From contig NW_021167080.1 in the NCBI RefSeq assembly GCF_003711515.1, positions 4,346,381 through 4,410,380 on the forward strand: a DNA stretch of 64,000 nt, in the 5' to 3' direction. Positions 32,146 through 42,255 of this stretch are shown piece by piece (position 1 is the stretch's first letter; every line of letters begins with the position of its first letter). The position numbers were made by a program, and so were the translations under genes. The notes beneath the pieces were generated by a model. The model had not been told where the DNA came from, ran no database searches, and worked only from the letters and a program-made list of their open reading frames with translations. Source of the DNA: Sodiomyces alkalinus F11. Taxonomy: Eukaryota; Ascomycota; Sordariomycetes; Glomerellales; Plectosphaerellaceae.

Positions 32146-33535
32146 TCACTGTCCACCCGATCCACCCTGACCAGCTCCATTGTTCGGGCCAGCTCCAGGG
32201 CCGCCGCCATCGCCCATCATAGACCGCGCCCTGTTCGTAGACGTTGACGTTAGTATTTATCATATCATGCCAGTAAATCAACCCCTCCCAACAGGAGCGG
32301 AAGAAGAAAGGTGGGGAATAGGTGGAGAGTTGGGGTGGGAAGAACCTACATTTCGGCAATGCTGGGGTCCTGCATCAGGCTCCCAATATCCGGCACACCA
32401 CCTCCACTGCCAAACTGCTCCGCCATGTCCCGGAGCCGCGGGTTGCTCATCAGGTTGCTCATGAGGTCGGGGTTGCTCATAAGATTCTGCGCCATGCTCG
32501 CGAACATGGGGTTGTTCATGATCTGACCAAAGTCGGGCATGCCACCGCCCCCACCGGCCCCGCCGCCCAGCATGCTCGCCAGGGAGCCCAGATCGGGCAT
32601 GCCACCGGCACCCGCACCCGCACCGGCACCCGCACCACCGGGGCTCGCACTACGAGCCGTCGCCGCCCCCTCGGCCTCCAGCTCCGCCACCCTTCGCTTC
32701 GCCGTCTCCAGGCCCTTGCGCATGGCGTCGCTGCCGCCGTTCCCCTCCGCATCAATGCCCTTCTGATACGCCTCGGCCGCGCCCTTGGCATCGCCCAGCG
32801 CGAACCGCGCCAAGCCGAGCCGCGACCACGCCTTGGTGTACGAAGGGTCGAGCGTCGTGGCCGCCTCGGCGTCCGCCCGCGCCAGCTCGTGGTCCCGTGC
32901 CGCCGAGTGCGCCGCCGCCCGGTTCGACAGGAACACCGCGTTGCGGGGCGTGACCGCCAGCGCCTGCGTGTACAGGTCCACCGCCGCCGCGTAGTCCTTG
33001 CTCGCCATGGCCGCGTTGCCGCGGCTCTTCAGCGCGTCTGCCTCCTTCTTCTGCTCCTCTGTCGGTTCCGACGCCCACGCCGACGCCGACGACGCCGACG
33101 CTGACGTTGTCGGGTTGCTGCTACCGGAAGAGGACGGCGTCGCTTTCTTGAGCTTCTCGTACACCCCGTAGATCTGCGCCAGGTTCTGGTTGCCCACGGC
33201 GTCCTCTATCGCCTTCTTGTCGTTCGGGTCCACCTTGAACGAGTCGGCGATGCACTGGATCGCCACGTCCATGGATTCCTTGTCATCCGCGGGGAGAGTG
33301 CCATCATTGGCTGACCTCGAGAGGAAGTCGCAGATCGCCAGCGCCAGGCGTTGCTTCGAAGTCGTGGCCTGTATGTTGAACTCCATGAGTCAGTGATTCC
33401 AGTTCACAGTGGTCATGAAATAGAAAGGGGATGAGGGTCTAGGACATCACAAGTTTGAGGTACACGTGTAGAACTCTTGCTCTGGGCACAGATAGCATCA
33501 CGGGGAGTGGGGAGGGATCCTGGAGGACTTACCAT
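32146..33535 (-). CDS. SGT2: SGT2-like small glutamine-rich TPR co-chaperone
   Basis: Cytosolic co-chaperone that hands tail-anchored proteins to the GET pathway and binds Hsp70/Hsp90 ends. Exons (minus) are 33535-33533, 33368-32350 and 32230-32146, giving 368 residues. Exon 1 codes only the start Met, followed at once by GTAAGT; exon 2 then reads ATTSKQRLALAICDFLSRS, the family N-terminus. The dimerisation domain spans about 1-75, an Ala/Ser linker follows, then three TPRs (about 100-205), a Gly/Ala-rich linker and the MSNPDLMSNLMSNPRLRDM Met-rich client-binding region. The third exon adds ARSMMGDGGGPGAGP to the end. An ATG inside intron 1 (33386) would give a longer, less likely start. Confidence 0.9.
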
Positions 33536-34102
33536 TTTGAACAGGCCGTTTGTGAGGGGTCAGGAAGACGGTGACGGTGCAAATGTCCTTTGGAAGCTCC
33601 TCGTCGGGAATGTCTTGATGTCAGAATGCACTCCGTAGATCGGTACGGATATGTTTTCCTTGTCGGTGACGGCTTGCAACTGGAAGGTTCTATCCCAGGA
33701 GCGACAACCACGCACACAGTACCACAGCCCCGGAGGCGGGGCCAGATGACAGTCCCTTGTCAAATCCTTATCTATCCCTGACATGTAATTGGCCGAGACG
33801 TAGCATGACAAAACATATGGTAACACGTGACCATGTATCTCAGAGGAAGGGGCAGGCTCAGGAGAGGCAACATTCTTCACTGAACTACCGTGTCATCTTT
33901 GGCGCTTTTGTTGTCATTATGTGAAGATTTGATTACAGCGAAGACCCGTCATCGCTCTTAGCTAAGAATTCCCGCCCGCTCCAGACGCTTATCCTGTCCT
34001 ACACGTATGTGTCATCCATGGGCGTACCTACACCTGCCCCTGCCCCTACCTGCATTCCAGTGTCCATAGGACTAGGTACACCATACGGACACTCGGATTC
34101 AT
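33536..34102. other. Intergenic region
   Basis: 567 bases: SGT2 promoter and the 3' end of the RING-CH gene. No gene seen. Confidence 0.5.
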
Positions 34103-35690
34103 TCAATTTTGCCATGATGAAGAGGCAGTGGCCCCTCCCTTTCTCCTTTCCACACTCCGTACCTTACGCAGCGGCTTGTTTACGGCCCTGCGATACTTTG
34201 TGTAAAGCCTGAACGCATCGCGGAGTACCACGTAAATGCATCCCCCGATTAGACTCCGACCCCACATCTCCTGTAGCAGACCGGGCCGGCGGCAACTCAA
34301 AAGTGAAGGCGTCGTCATGTGTCGGGGAAGAGCGAGGCGGAGCAGCTCGCCTGCGCCGGCAGATATGGCCGGCAGGAGAAGTGATGCGGCAAGCGAGTTG
34401 CCGATGTCGCGGAGACTGGTGTGGACGTTCCACTGCCGTTGGCCGTCGGCTGGTCCAGCAACGACGGGCGCTGGCGCTGGCGCTTCTGCTGGCGCTTCTG
34501 CTGGTGCCTGATCCTGCGCCTGATCCTGCGCCTGATCCTGCGCCTCTGCCTGTGCCGGGCGGACCACAGGAGCGGGCGCCGCATCGTCCTCGCGATTCAC
34601 TTGGTTCTCGCCCTGTTCTCCATCATTGGCAGCCCTGGCGGCACGATCTGCGAGCGCCTCTACTGCCTCGGCCTGTTCTTCGTCGTCGGTGTCAAACTCC
34701 AAGTCGAACACCCTCATTTCCATCTCCATCTCCATCTCCAACGGATGGTCCTCCTCTCCCGGCTGCAGCACATCTTCCTGTATTTCCACGTTCAGGTCCA
34801 CGTCGGGAATGTCTAGGAGGTTGATTGCCGCGTCGAGAAACCCCACGATGCCGCCGACGCCTCCTCCGCCGTTGTGTTCTTGGTCGTCTCTCGCCCGCTC
34901 TTGGCCCTGCCCTTGTCCTTGATTCGCCTGCGGCTCCCGTTCCGGTAAGCCCGCTATCCTCCTGTCAAGCCTCAGCTCGAAAGGTCGGATGAATTCGCGC
35001 CAAAGATTGCGGTAGAAGGCACGGATCCATGGGAAAGTGGCGAAGACGAGGCTTGGTGAGGGTGGCCAAGATATGAAATTCTCGTCGTGAGCCAAGCTGA
35101 ACATGCCGTACTGCGTTCTGTTAGTGATTCTAGTTCTGGAAAAGAGGAAAAAGGAAAGGAAAACTCACTATGGACGTCGGGGGCAAGAAGAAGAAATTCC
35201 CCAGCGACGGGAGAGTCTGACCCACGATCAACGCCGGCGCGATGAGGGGTAAGCTCATGTAACGCAGGCTCAAGACCGGACGGTCCGCATCCCCCGTGAG
35301 CAAGAACCGGGCGTATCCTTCAGGTCCCGCGAAGACCAACAGGGCGGCGCTACCGTACGCGGTCAGACTCACGTATAGGCCCGACAGGGCGCCGCTGCAG
35401 AGAACCAACGGCGACACGCTGCTGAAGGCCTTGTATATCCTGTTGCTGATGGCGAGGGCCGGGTCGAAAGGCTCGTCGACGGTGATTTTCGATTTGCAGA
35501 TGGGACACTCAAAGGGCTTGTTCTCGCGCTCCAGCTCGGAGATCCAGCTCATCACGCACTCTTGGTGGCCCTCGAGAGAGCATGGGCATGGGTTGACCCA
35601 TTCGTCCGAGCCCTCCTGGTCGCCAAGACAGACGAAGCAGCGCCCTGGTGCTGATGCCTCGGGAGCAGAATCGGCGCGGTCGGGAGACAT
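34103..35690 (-). CDS. RING-CH (MARCH-type) membrane E3 ubiquitin ligase
   Basis: Membrane ubiquitin ligase. Exons (minus) are 35690-35169 and 35110-34103 with a 58-base phase-0 intron (GTGAGT...GCAG, branch CTAAC), giving 509 residues. The RING-CH domain has the C4HC3 order with Cys18, Cys21, Cys35, Cys37, His42, Cys45, Cys62 and Cys65. Hydrophobic segments follow at about 100-125 and 145-170, then one more near the C-terminus (GGCIYVVL region). Between them lies a long acidic, low-complexity part with MEMEMEM and QDQAQDQAQDQA/PAEAPAEAPAPA repeats. The tail is basic (RRAVNKPLRKVRSVERRK). The domain order fits fungal MARCH proteins of the ER or endosome. Target proteins are unknown. Confidence 0.88.
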
Positions 35691-37117
35691 GTTGAAGGTG
35701 AAAGAGGTAAACTAGATGGACGGGACGGAGGAATCGGAGGGTCCCGTATTATCCGGTCGAAAATTCGTCCCAACGCGCGCCGGACGTCAGTGGTTGTCGA
35801 GGGGGGGATGGAATCCCAAGAAATGGGGGGGGGGGTTCTAGATTGGGTAGACCATGCCAGACGGAGACGATAGCGGATGGATAAAATTCGTGTATCTGCG
35901 TGATAGTGGTGAAGATTCCGCCTTCCTTCCCAGACTCAGTATAGATGTCAGTAAAGTTGCAATCACAAAAGAATCCAAGCTTGAGAGCGGCGAGATGACG
36001 ATGTATGAGGCAGGCATTTCAGGGACCGTTGACATCACACAACCGACCGGCCTTCGCTTCAAGGTTCAGGCTGACTCCTAATGAGTAAGGTAATTAGGAC
36101 GTATTACGTAAGGTATGTACCGAAATGCGGAGTGATACCGAGGTATATGGAAGCATCACAAGTGGTTGGAGTTGTGGCGCTGTGGCGTGACTCAGTGGCG
36201 GCGCTTACATAACTCCGTACTCCATCTCCAAACCACGTCCATGACGAGGCGACTATGGGTACAACCAGATGGCCCGAGATGAAGCATTTGAAACTGTGAC
36301 TTGGACGGAATTAGAACGTCATGCTAATGCCCATGTTTCCTTCTGCTACAAGTACAACATTGATCTGTGTTGATGAAAAGATGAACATGGCCTAGGCATG
36401 CTCTTTGCGCACACCCGCATCGTGCCAGTCGGAGCCGGACAACAGGTCACAACCTCGATCAAGCGATATTCCGAGTCGTACTTGATTCAGGCAGAGCCAA
36501 TCTGAAAAAGTCTTGAATGGTTACATCTGTATTAAGATGCTCTGTGGAGCGAGCCACCCGCCGCGGGAAACACATGAGTTACACCGACAAACGTCCTGGC
36601 ATGTTCATCCCGTTTGGTGCCACAGCACATAGTGAATACATGATCATGAACCAGTCTTCCTAAAAGGCCAGATCATCACTTCAACGTGCCTTCCTTATCA
36701 GGGCAGGCACTGCTCTATTTCGTAGTCAGCTGATGGTGGTGAATTCGCCCAAGAGGAGCATGTGCCTTTGCCTTTTACACAGGTGACGAGAATTTAAGGA
36801 ATGGAGGCAAGTTCCTTCCTGGAATATTACTATTTTATTGTAATAACCTACCCTTCCTTCCTAAACCAAGGAGGCGGGCCTATTAACAGCAAAGCTTTTC
36901 TCCGTACTCTGTTCAGCTCCCTTCCTGAGATCAACAGACCAGATACTTCACCCCAGCACACATAATACCCCGGGTTCTATTTACCTTGGATACCTTTGTT
37001 CCCTGCCACCGACACAGCATCTCACTCGCAAATCAGCTTGGCATCAAAAGGATAAGATTAACATCGCCATCACAGTGCCATGCCCACCCCACGATATCTT
37101 GCCCTTACCTGCCCAAC
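35691..37117. other. Divergent intergenic region
   Basis: 1.4 kb between the RING-CH gene and the unknown gene at 37118. A 75-codon ATG frame at 35854-36081 has no recognisable domain and is overlapped by a similar antisense frame; I do not call it. A G run lies at about 35825-35835 and ACTCCGTACTCC at about 36212. Confidence 0.45.
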
Positions 37118-37921
37118 ATGACGCTATACAAGCCGACGACCATCTTCGACCCCGAGACGCACCCGAGACAAGTAGAACAAGACCTCCTGCCAGGAGCGCT
37201 CTACATCGCCATATCCATCCCTCTCCCCATCTTCCAAGGCCGGGCCACACACAAGTACCCATCGCAACTCCCCAAGGACGTGCACTACGCCAACTACGAG
37301 CTCGGCACCGCCTACGGCGAGTACGGCGAGGAGTTCCACTGGGACCTATACTGGAACCGCGGGGTCGGGGTCGGGGTCGGGGCCGGGGTCGACGCCCGCC
37401 GCGGGGACATCGGGACGATGTACCGACTCCGGCAACTGCGGCGCCGACCGGTCGAGTACGAGTACGACAGCGTCCCAGTGCAAGACGTGCGGCGGCTGGC
37501 CCAGCTGGTCGGCCTGGTCCGCGTCATCCACGTGCCGGAACACGTCGCGCCGTACATGGAGCGGTACCTGGACTGGCTCACGGCGGCGTCGGCGCCGCCC
37601 GCCCGGCGGACGTACGTCTGGGCGGCCATGGCGTATTGGCGCGCCAGGCGCCACCTGGCGCGCACACAGGGCATCACGGATCACACGTTCAACCAGTTCG
37701 ACGTGGGAAGGTTCACGGCCGAGCTGCTCGGGTTCGCGTACGAGAATGTGCGGCCGGCCATGGCGGGGGTGGTGCCGCGGCCGGTGATGCAGTCTTGGTT
37801 GGGGGTCAGCGTGCTGATGCTCGCCAATGATGATGTGGTCGCCACGCGACGGGCGAGGGACGAGTTGGTCCGGAAGGCGAAGGAGTCGGATGATCGGCCG
37901 AAGACGTGCTGGTATGAGTGA
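37118..37921 (+). CDS. Protein of unknown function
   Basis: Single-exon protein of 267 residues beginning MTLYKPTTIFDPETH. The frame opens earlier only at a TTG, so the ATG at 37118 is used. It has no signal peptide or membrane segment that I can see. There is a Gly-Val repeat (GVGVGVGAGV) at about residues 94-104, caused by GGGGTC tandem repeats at about 37361-37390. The C-terminal half is Arg- and Ala-rich with helical character (RRHLARTQGITDHTFNQFDV, MLANDDVVATRRARDELVRK). Codon use matches neighbouring genes, and the length and third-position GC bias support a real gene. No family recognised. Confidence 0.65.
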   Translation: MTLYKPTTIFDPETHPRQVEQDLLPGALYIAISIPLPIFQGRATHKYPSQLPKDVHYANYELGTAYGEYGEEFHWDLYWNRGVGVGVGAGVDARRGDIGTMYRLRQLRRRPVEYEYDSVPVQDVRRLAQLVGLVRVIHVPEHVAPYMERYLDWLTAASAPPARRTYVWAAMAYWRARRHLARTQGITDHTFNQFDVGRFTAELLGFAYENVRPAMAGVVPRPVMQSWLGVSVLMLANDDVVATRRARDELVRKAKESDDRPKTCWYE

Positions 37922-39054
37922 TGCTGTGGATGGTGTTAGCGATGATATGATGATACGATACCTGTTGGTCGGTAAGGCACTGGATGAGAAGTATGGTTGG
38001 TAAGTAAGGTATGTTTGAATCGTCCTGGGAAGCCAGCAACCACGCTGACATTTAAAGGCTAGATTGGAATCGCGAACGAGATGCATTGATGAGACCACTT
38101 TCCGGATGTCAAAGCCACGCGGCCGTATCTTTATCGGTCAAGAATGGCAACCATCGCAACATGGACTGACTAGACTGTGATGCATCCTACCATGGCTCAC
38201 GAGTCACGTCTGCTAGGCGAGGAAACGGAAGGGCGGTAGGGCTACTCGGTCATCGGTCATCGGTCATACGGAGGGAGGGCGAATATACTTAAGGAAAACA
38301 CGAAAAGCGATGCCTGGATTCATGTTCCTTTGCTACAGCATGCGTGGGACACATCTTTGTGGCAGAGCAAGTCGACAGCGGGTCTTTAAAATCAAAATTG
38401 AGATCGTTTCAGCGAGAAAAAAAAAAAAGAGAAAAAAAAATGCAAAACTCTGAGTCGAACGCAGAGCGTTTGGGTTCCAAAGATTAGATATGGAGTTAGG
38501 CGGGCAACCCATGGTAGTTTCTGGTAAAAGGCAAGAAACTAATTCAGTAGGCCGACCCGACTCCAGCGCTGATTCTTCATCACTTTTGCACTTATATACC
38601 CTGACTATTGTCCTACCCCACATTTTAGGGTATCTTAGTCTCCTCCAAGGCCAATCCGTTACGGCCGGTGGCGATACCATGTGGAGATGCTAGAATCTCG
38701 TTTTATCCGTAACGATCTTCCCCAGCTCCTTCCACTAGGTAGGTACACGTAATAATAAAGTGACGGAGACGATCAGAAACAAAGGGCACTCTGTTGGATG
38801 AGGCAGCCAAGGCATCTATACTGTATTCATTGGTTCCTACCTTACCCGCATTGGTAAATAGTGCACGTCTGATCCAACTCATCGACGTCACTTCCGGGAT
38901 GCGAAGAGCCTATATAAGACCGCTCGAGCGACCTTGTCAGTGGTTTGACTACGATCATTTCAAGTTGAAACATTCAATCCATCCTATTCCATCTGTACGC
39001 AAACCAACTTCAGAAATAACCTTCAATAACCTTCTCAATCTATAACTCGTCAAC
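37922..39054. other. Intergenic region, metallothionein promoter
   Basis: 1.1 kb without a recognisable gene. It has three repeats of CGGTCAT near 38247-38270 (TCGGTCATCGGTCATCGGTCATAC) and A-rich runs at 38417-38442. The right end is the metallothionein promoter. Confidence 0.5.
38911..38918 (+). promoter_or_regulatory. TATA box of the metallothionein gene
   Basis: TATATAAG about 144 bases before the ATG, directly after a GACGTCA element at about 38883-38890. Strong TATA boxes are usual in inducible metallothionein genes; metal control itself is inferred from the family. Confidence 0.5.
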
Positions 39055-39232
39055 ATGGGCGGCGACTGCGGATGCTCTAACACTGGCACTTGCAACTGCG
39101 GCAGCAGCTGCACTTGCCCCAACTGCCCCGTACGGCCCGTACGTCTTCTCTCGTCTACCTGCCATCTCTGTTCTCCTTTTTTTTTTCCTTTTTTTTTTCC
39201 TTTTTTTTCATTTTTTTTTTCAGGGCTTGTGA
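39055..39232 (+). CDS. Copper metallothionein, 7-Cys fungal type
   Basis: Very small cytosolic metal-binding protein. Seven Cys residues (5, 7, 13, 15, 19, 21, 24) occur in the order CGC...CNC...CTC..C, the same spacing as the 26-residue Neurospora copper metallothionein. The family binds Cu(I) and protects against copper. The ATG follows CGTCAAC. One intron interrupts the end. Two in-frame donors are possible: GTACGG at 39130 (27 residues) or GTACGT at 39139 (30 residues). Both join the acceptor CAG at 39221-39223, and the protein ends Gly-Leu. The intron is extremely T-rich (TTTTTTTTCC repeats). It lies far from other genes, with its own TATA promoter. Confidence 0.85.
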
Positions 39233-40240
39233 CTGACAAACACAGCAAAAATAAACGACCTTCTTCCAGTCGAGAGAGGTCATCTTGAGATCTCGAGACT
39301 GCGAGCGGACTGAGAAACGTATGATAATTTGGGGGCATGGATGATTAAAAGAGTGTGCACAGTACGACTACTCATCATAATACGGGAGGAATAACACTCG
39401 TTCAAGTTGTAACTTGTTCCTTTCGCCTCGCTAGCGACATGATTGTCTGCGCCGAATCGGTGACCAGGCTTCTCAATACAGTCGCGTGGGGTATTGGACT
39501 ATGGACATGTCAACCACGACTGGCAACGGTCAAGTTGACACTTAAGTCATAAGTTTTAAAATATAATGTCATCCCATAGGCTAAGCCGCCAATGATCTTT
39601 TCGGATACATTTCCCCTCTGTAAACCACAGTCTCGGTGTGCGGGCTAATGTTGTCGCGAGGCACTGCTTTTCCATCGAGGAAGCTCACCGGTATACCGGG
39701 ACAACTGAAGTGAAGATTGTTTTTAGTGCCAAGATCTAACTTCTGAGGTCTGTGGTATGTCTGTCTGACGAACGACCTAGTAATCAAACTTCCACGCAAC
39801 CTACTCACTACGTTGTGCCGAGTCAGCGATCATACAGTCGGGGGTTCTGTTCGTCTTACCTACCTAGGTACCTTAGGTAGTCCGCCACCGACAGAACACT
39901 GATTATGTACTTAAGTACTGCAGGGTGGCCCATTGCGGGGTAAAAGACCAACTATTTGTCGCTGCTTCAGGCCCAACGTCCATCGCGGGGTCAGGGGGGT
40001 TGCACAGGTAATTACACCGTACACACCTTACAAGCGCACCGCGCACCGCGCACCCGACATCAAAGTCACATCGTGGGCCCGTTGGCAGAGCAGCCTGTTC
40101 ACTTGCATTTTTCGTCTCTTCGTCGGGGGGTTTTTTTTTTCTTCTTCTTCTTTTCCTTTTCTTCTCTCCCTCTCTCACTTCTCCTACTCCGTCAGCAATC
40201 AAGGACCAAGGCGACAGTTCGTTGACTGAGGTACGCCAAG
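39233..40240. other. Intergenic region, galactokinase promoter
   Basis: 1 kb with no gene seen. It contains a palindromic CCTACCTAGGTACCTTAGGTAG cluster near 39858-39880 and a T-rich/C-rich leader (about 40130-40185) before GAL1. Confidence 0.5.
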
Positions 40241-41979
40241 ATGGCCGGCCCCGTGCCTGTCGCCCGCTCTCTCCGAGACATCTACCCCGAAGACACCCTC
40301 TCATCCCAGTCCAAGAGATGGAGCGCCCTCCTCTCCACGTTTGAGGGCCTCCATGGCCACCCGGCCGACTTCGTCTCTCGCTCTCCCGGCCGTGTGAACA
40401 TCATTGGCGAACACATCGACTACTCCCTCTATTCCGTGCTCCCCATGGCCATCACTGCCGACACCATCCTCGCCGTCTCGGCCTACGACGACCCGTCGTC
40501 CAACACGTCGTCCTCGACCTTTACGATCCAAATATCCAATATTCACCCCGAAAAATACCCAACTCGAGAGTTCGAGGTTCCAGTAGACGGCCCGGTCGAA
40601 ATTGACGCCACCCAGCACGAATGGTCCAACTACTTCAAGAGCGGCCTTCGCGGTGCGCTCGAGCTCTTGCGTACGAAATACGAGAAAGAGCACAAGAACG
40701 AGCAGGCAGCGGGCCTTGGCCTTCGCCCGAAAAGCATGAAGATCGTCGTGGACGGTGCCGTGCCCATCGGAGCCGGTCTCAGCTCCAGCGCCGCCTTTGT
40801 CACGTCTTCCGCTCTCGCGGTCATGAAGGCCAACGGGCACGACGCGGTCGACAAGACCGAGCTCACCGAACTGGCCATCGTGAGTGAACGGGCCGTTGGC
40901 GTCAACTCCGGAGGGTAGGTCCCCATATTCCCAGCGACTTGAGGATGGACGACGGGCGGCTGGCGGCTGGCGGCTGACGACTGACGACTGACGGCTGACA
41001 CCACTTTCCCAGCATGGACCAGTCGGCTTCAGTCTTTTCTGAACGCGGCGCCGCCCTCTTCGTCTCCTTCGTCCCCCGACTCACCGCTCGTCCCGTCTTC
41101 TTCCCCACCGCCAAGCCGTCCCTCGTCTTCCTCGTCGCCCAATCGTTCGTCACGTCCAACAAGTACGTCACCGGTCCCATCCACTACAACCTCCGCGTGG
41201 TCGAGTGCACCCTCGCGGCTTCGTACCTCCACGCCGTCCTCAACCCGCCTGGCACCCAGCTCCCCGCCGACAACAGCCCGCTGGGCGCCAGCCTACACGG
41301 GTTCCACGAGACGTACTTTTACCACCAGCGGGCCCCTGAGGGAGGGGAGGGCCCGGAGTGGCGCACGCAGGAAGGGCAGCTCAGGGAGCTCATCCGGCTC
41401 GCCAAGGAGACGCTGACGCGGGAAGAAGGCTACACGCGCGAGGAGGTGGCGTCGGTGCTGGGCCTCACGGTGGCGGAGCTGGAGGCGCAGTTCACGACGC
41501 AGATCCCGATCCGGGCCGAGCGGTTCAAGCTGCGGCAGCGCGCGCTGCACGTTTACGGTGAGGCGCTGCGCACGCTCGAGTTCCTGGCCCTCGTCGAGGG
41601 GGCTGCTTCGGGGGCGGCGGGCGAGAATCGGAGTCCCGACACGACGGCGCTGAACGCCAAGCTCGGAGCCTTGCTGAACGAGACGCACGCGTCGTGCCGT
41701 GATGTGTATGAGAACAGCCACCCCGAGGTGGACGAGATTTGCCGCATCGCCCTGGAGGCCGGGGCCTATGGGAGCCGGATTACCGGGGCCGGGTGGGGAG
41801 GGTGCAGCGTGCACTTGGTGCCGGAGGAGAAGGTGGAGGCCGTCAAGGCGGCGTGGGAGGGGCAGTACTTTTCCAAGAAGGAGCTGACGGCCGAGCAGAG
41901 GGCGGAGGCCATGGTGGAGAGTGGGCCCGGAAGCGGAAGTGCATTATTCGTGGTCGAAGAAGGGTCTCTTGCGGTATGA
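40241..41979 (+). CDS. GAL1: Galactokinase
   Basis: GHMP kinase that phosphorylates galactose in the Leloir pathway. Exons are 40241-40914 and 41013-41979 with a 98-base GTAGGT...CAG intron splitting a Gly codon, giving 546 residues, close to the yeast enzyme. Motif 1 is SPGRVNIIGEHIDYS, the galactokinase signature (the Asp of HIDY contacts sugar). Motif 2 is GAGLSSSAAF (ATP loop). Motif 3 is ITGAGWGGCSVHLV near the end. VGVNSGGMDQSAS, which holds a catalytic Asp, is made across the splice junction and confirms it. The intron has short GCTGGCG/GACTGAC direct repeats. The yeast regulator paralog Gal3 lacks SA in motif 2; here SSSAA is intact, so an active enzyme is expected. Confidence 0.95.
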
Positions 41980-42113
41980 ACGGCGGGCAATCGATGGGAA
42001 TTTTTCTTTTCTTTTTTTGCCACCAGATACGTTATCAGGCGGGCTTGCGTTCCGTTTACCTGCCTGTTCAGGCAGTGAATTCATTAAACGGTCTTGGACG
42101 TTTGCCTATCGTG

Positions 42114-42150
42114 GCATACGATACGATACGATACGATACAACACGATACG
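42114..42150 (+). repeat. ACGAT pentanucleotide tandem repeat
   Basis: About five consecutive ATACG units, then a degenerate copy (ATACAACACGATACG). Confidence 0.8.
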
Positions 42151-42192
42151 TTATGCATGGGCCGTCTTTCTGGAGTCGCGGTCTTCCGCCCC

Positions 42193-42255
42193 CTGTCAGA
42201 TACAGCGTAACCGTAACCGTTGAATCGGGTCAAAATTGAAGGGTAAATTGATCGA
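42193..42255 (+). repeat. Dispersed repeat fragment, copy 2
   Basis: Pairs with 5014-5081. This copy keeps CA and GG at several sites where the first copy has TA and GA. No AT-rich patch follows it. Confidence 0.55.

Noticed and set aside
35854..36081. 75-codon ATG frame
   Set aside because: No domain, antisense frame of equal length, and composition like intergenic DNA. Could be a small gene but nothing supports it.
36986..37117. 44-residue extension of the unknown protein at 37118
   Set aside because: It would start at TTG and is Cys/His/Pro-rich leader-like sequence; the ATG at 37118 is preferred.
38425..38500. tRNA-like GTTCGACTCAGAG hairpin on the minus strand
   Set aside because: The T-loop is nine bases and no acceptor stem, D arm or anticodon stem pairs with it.
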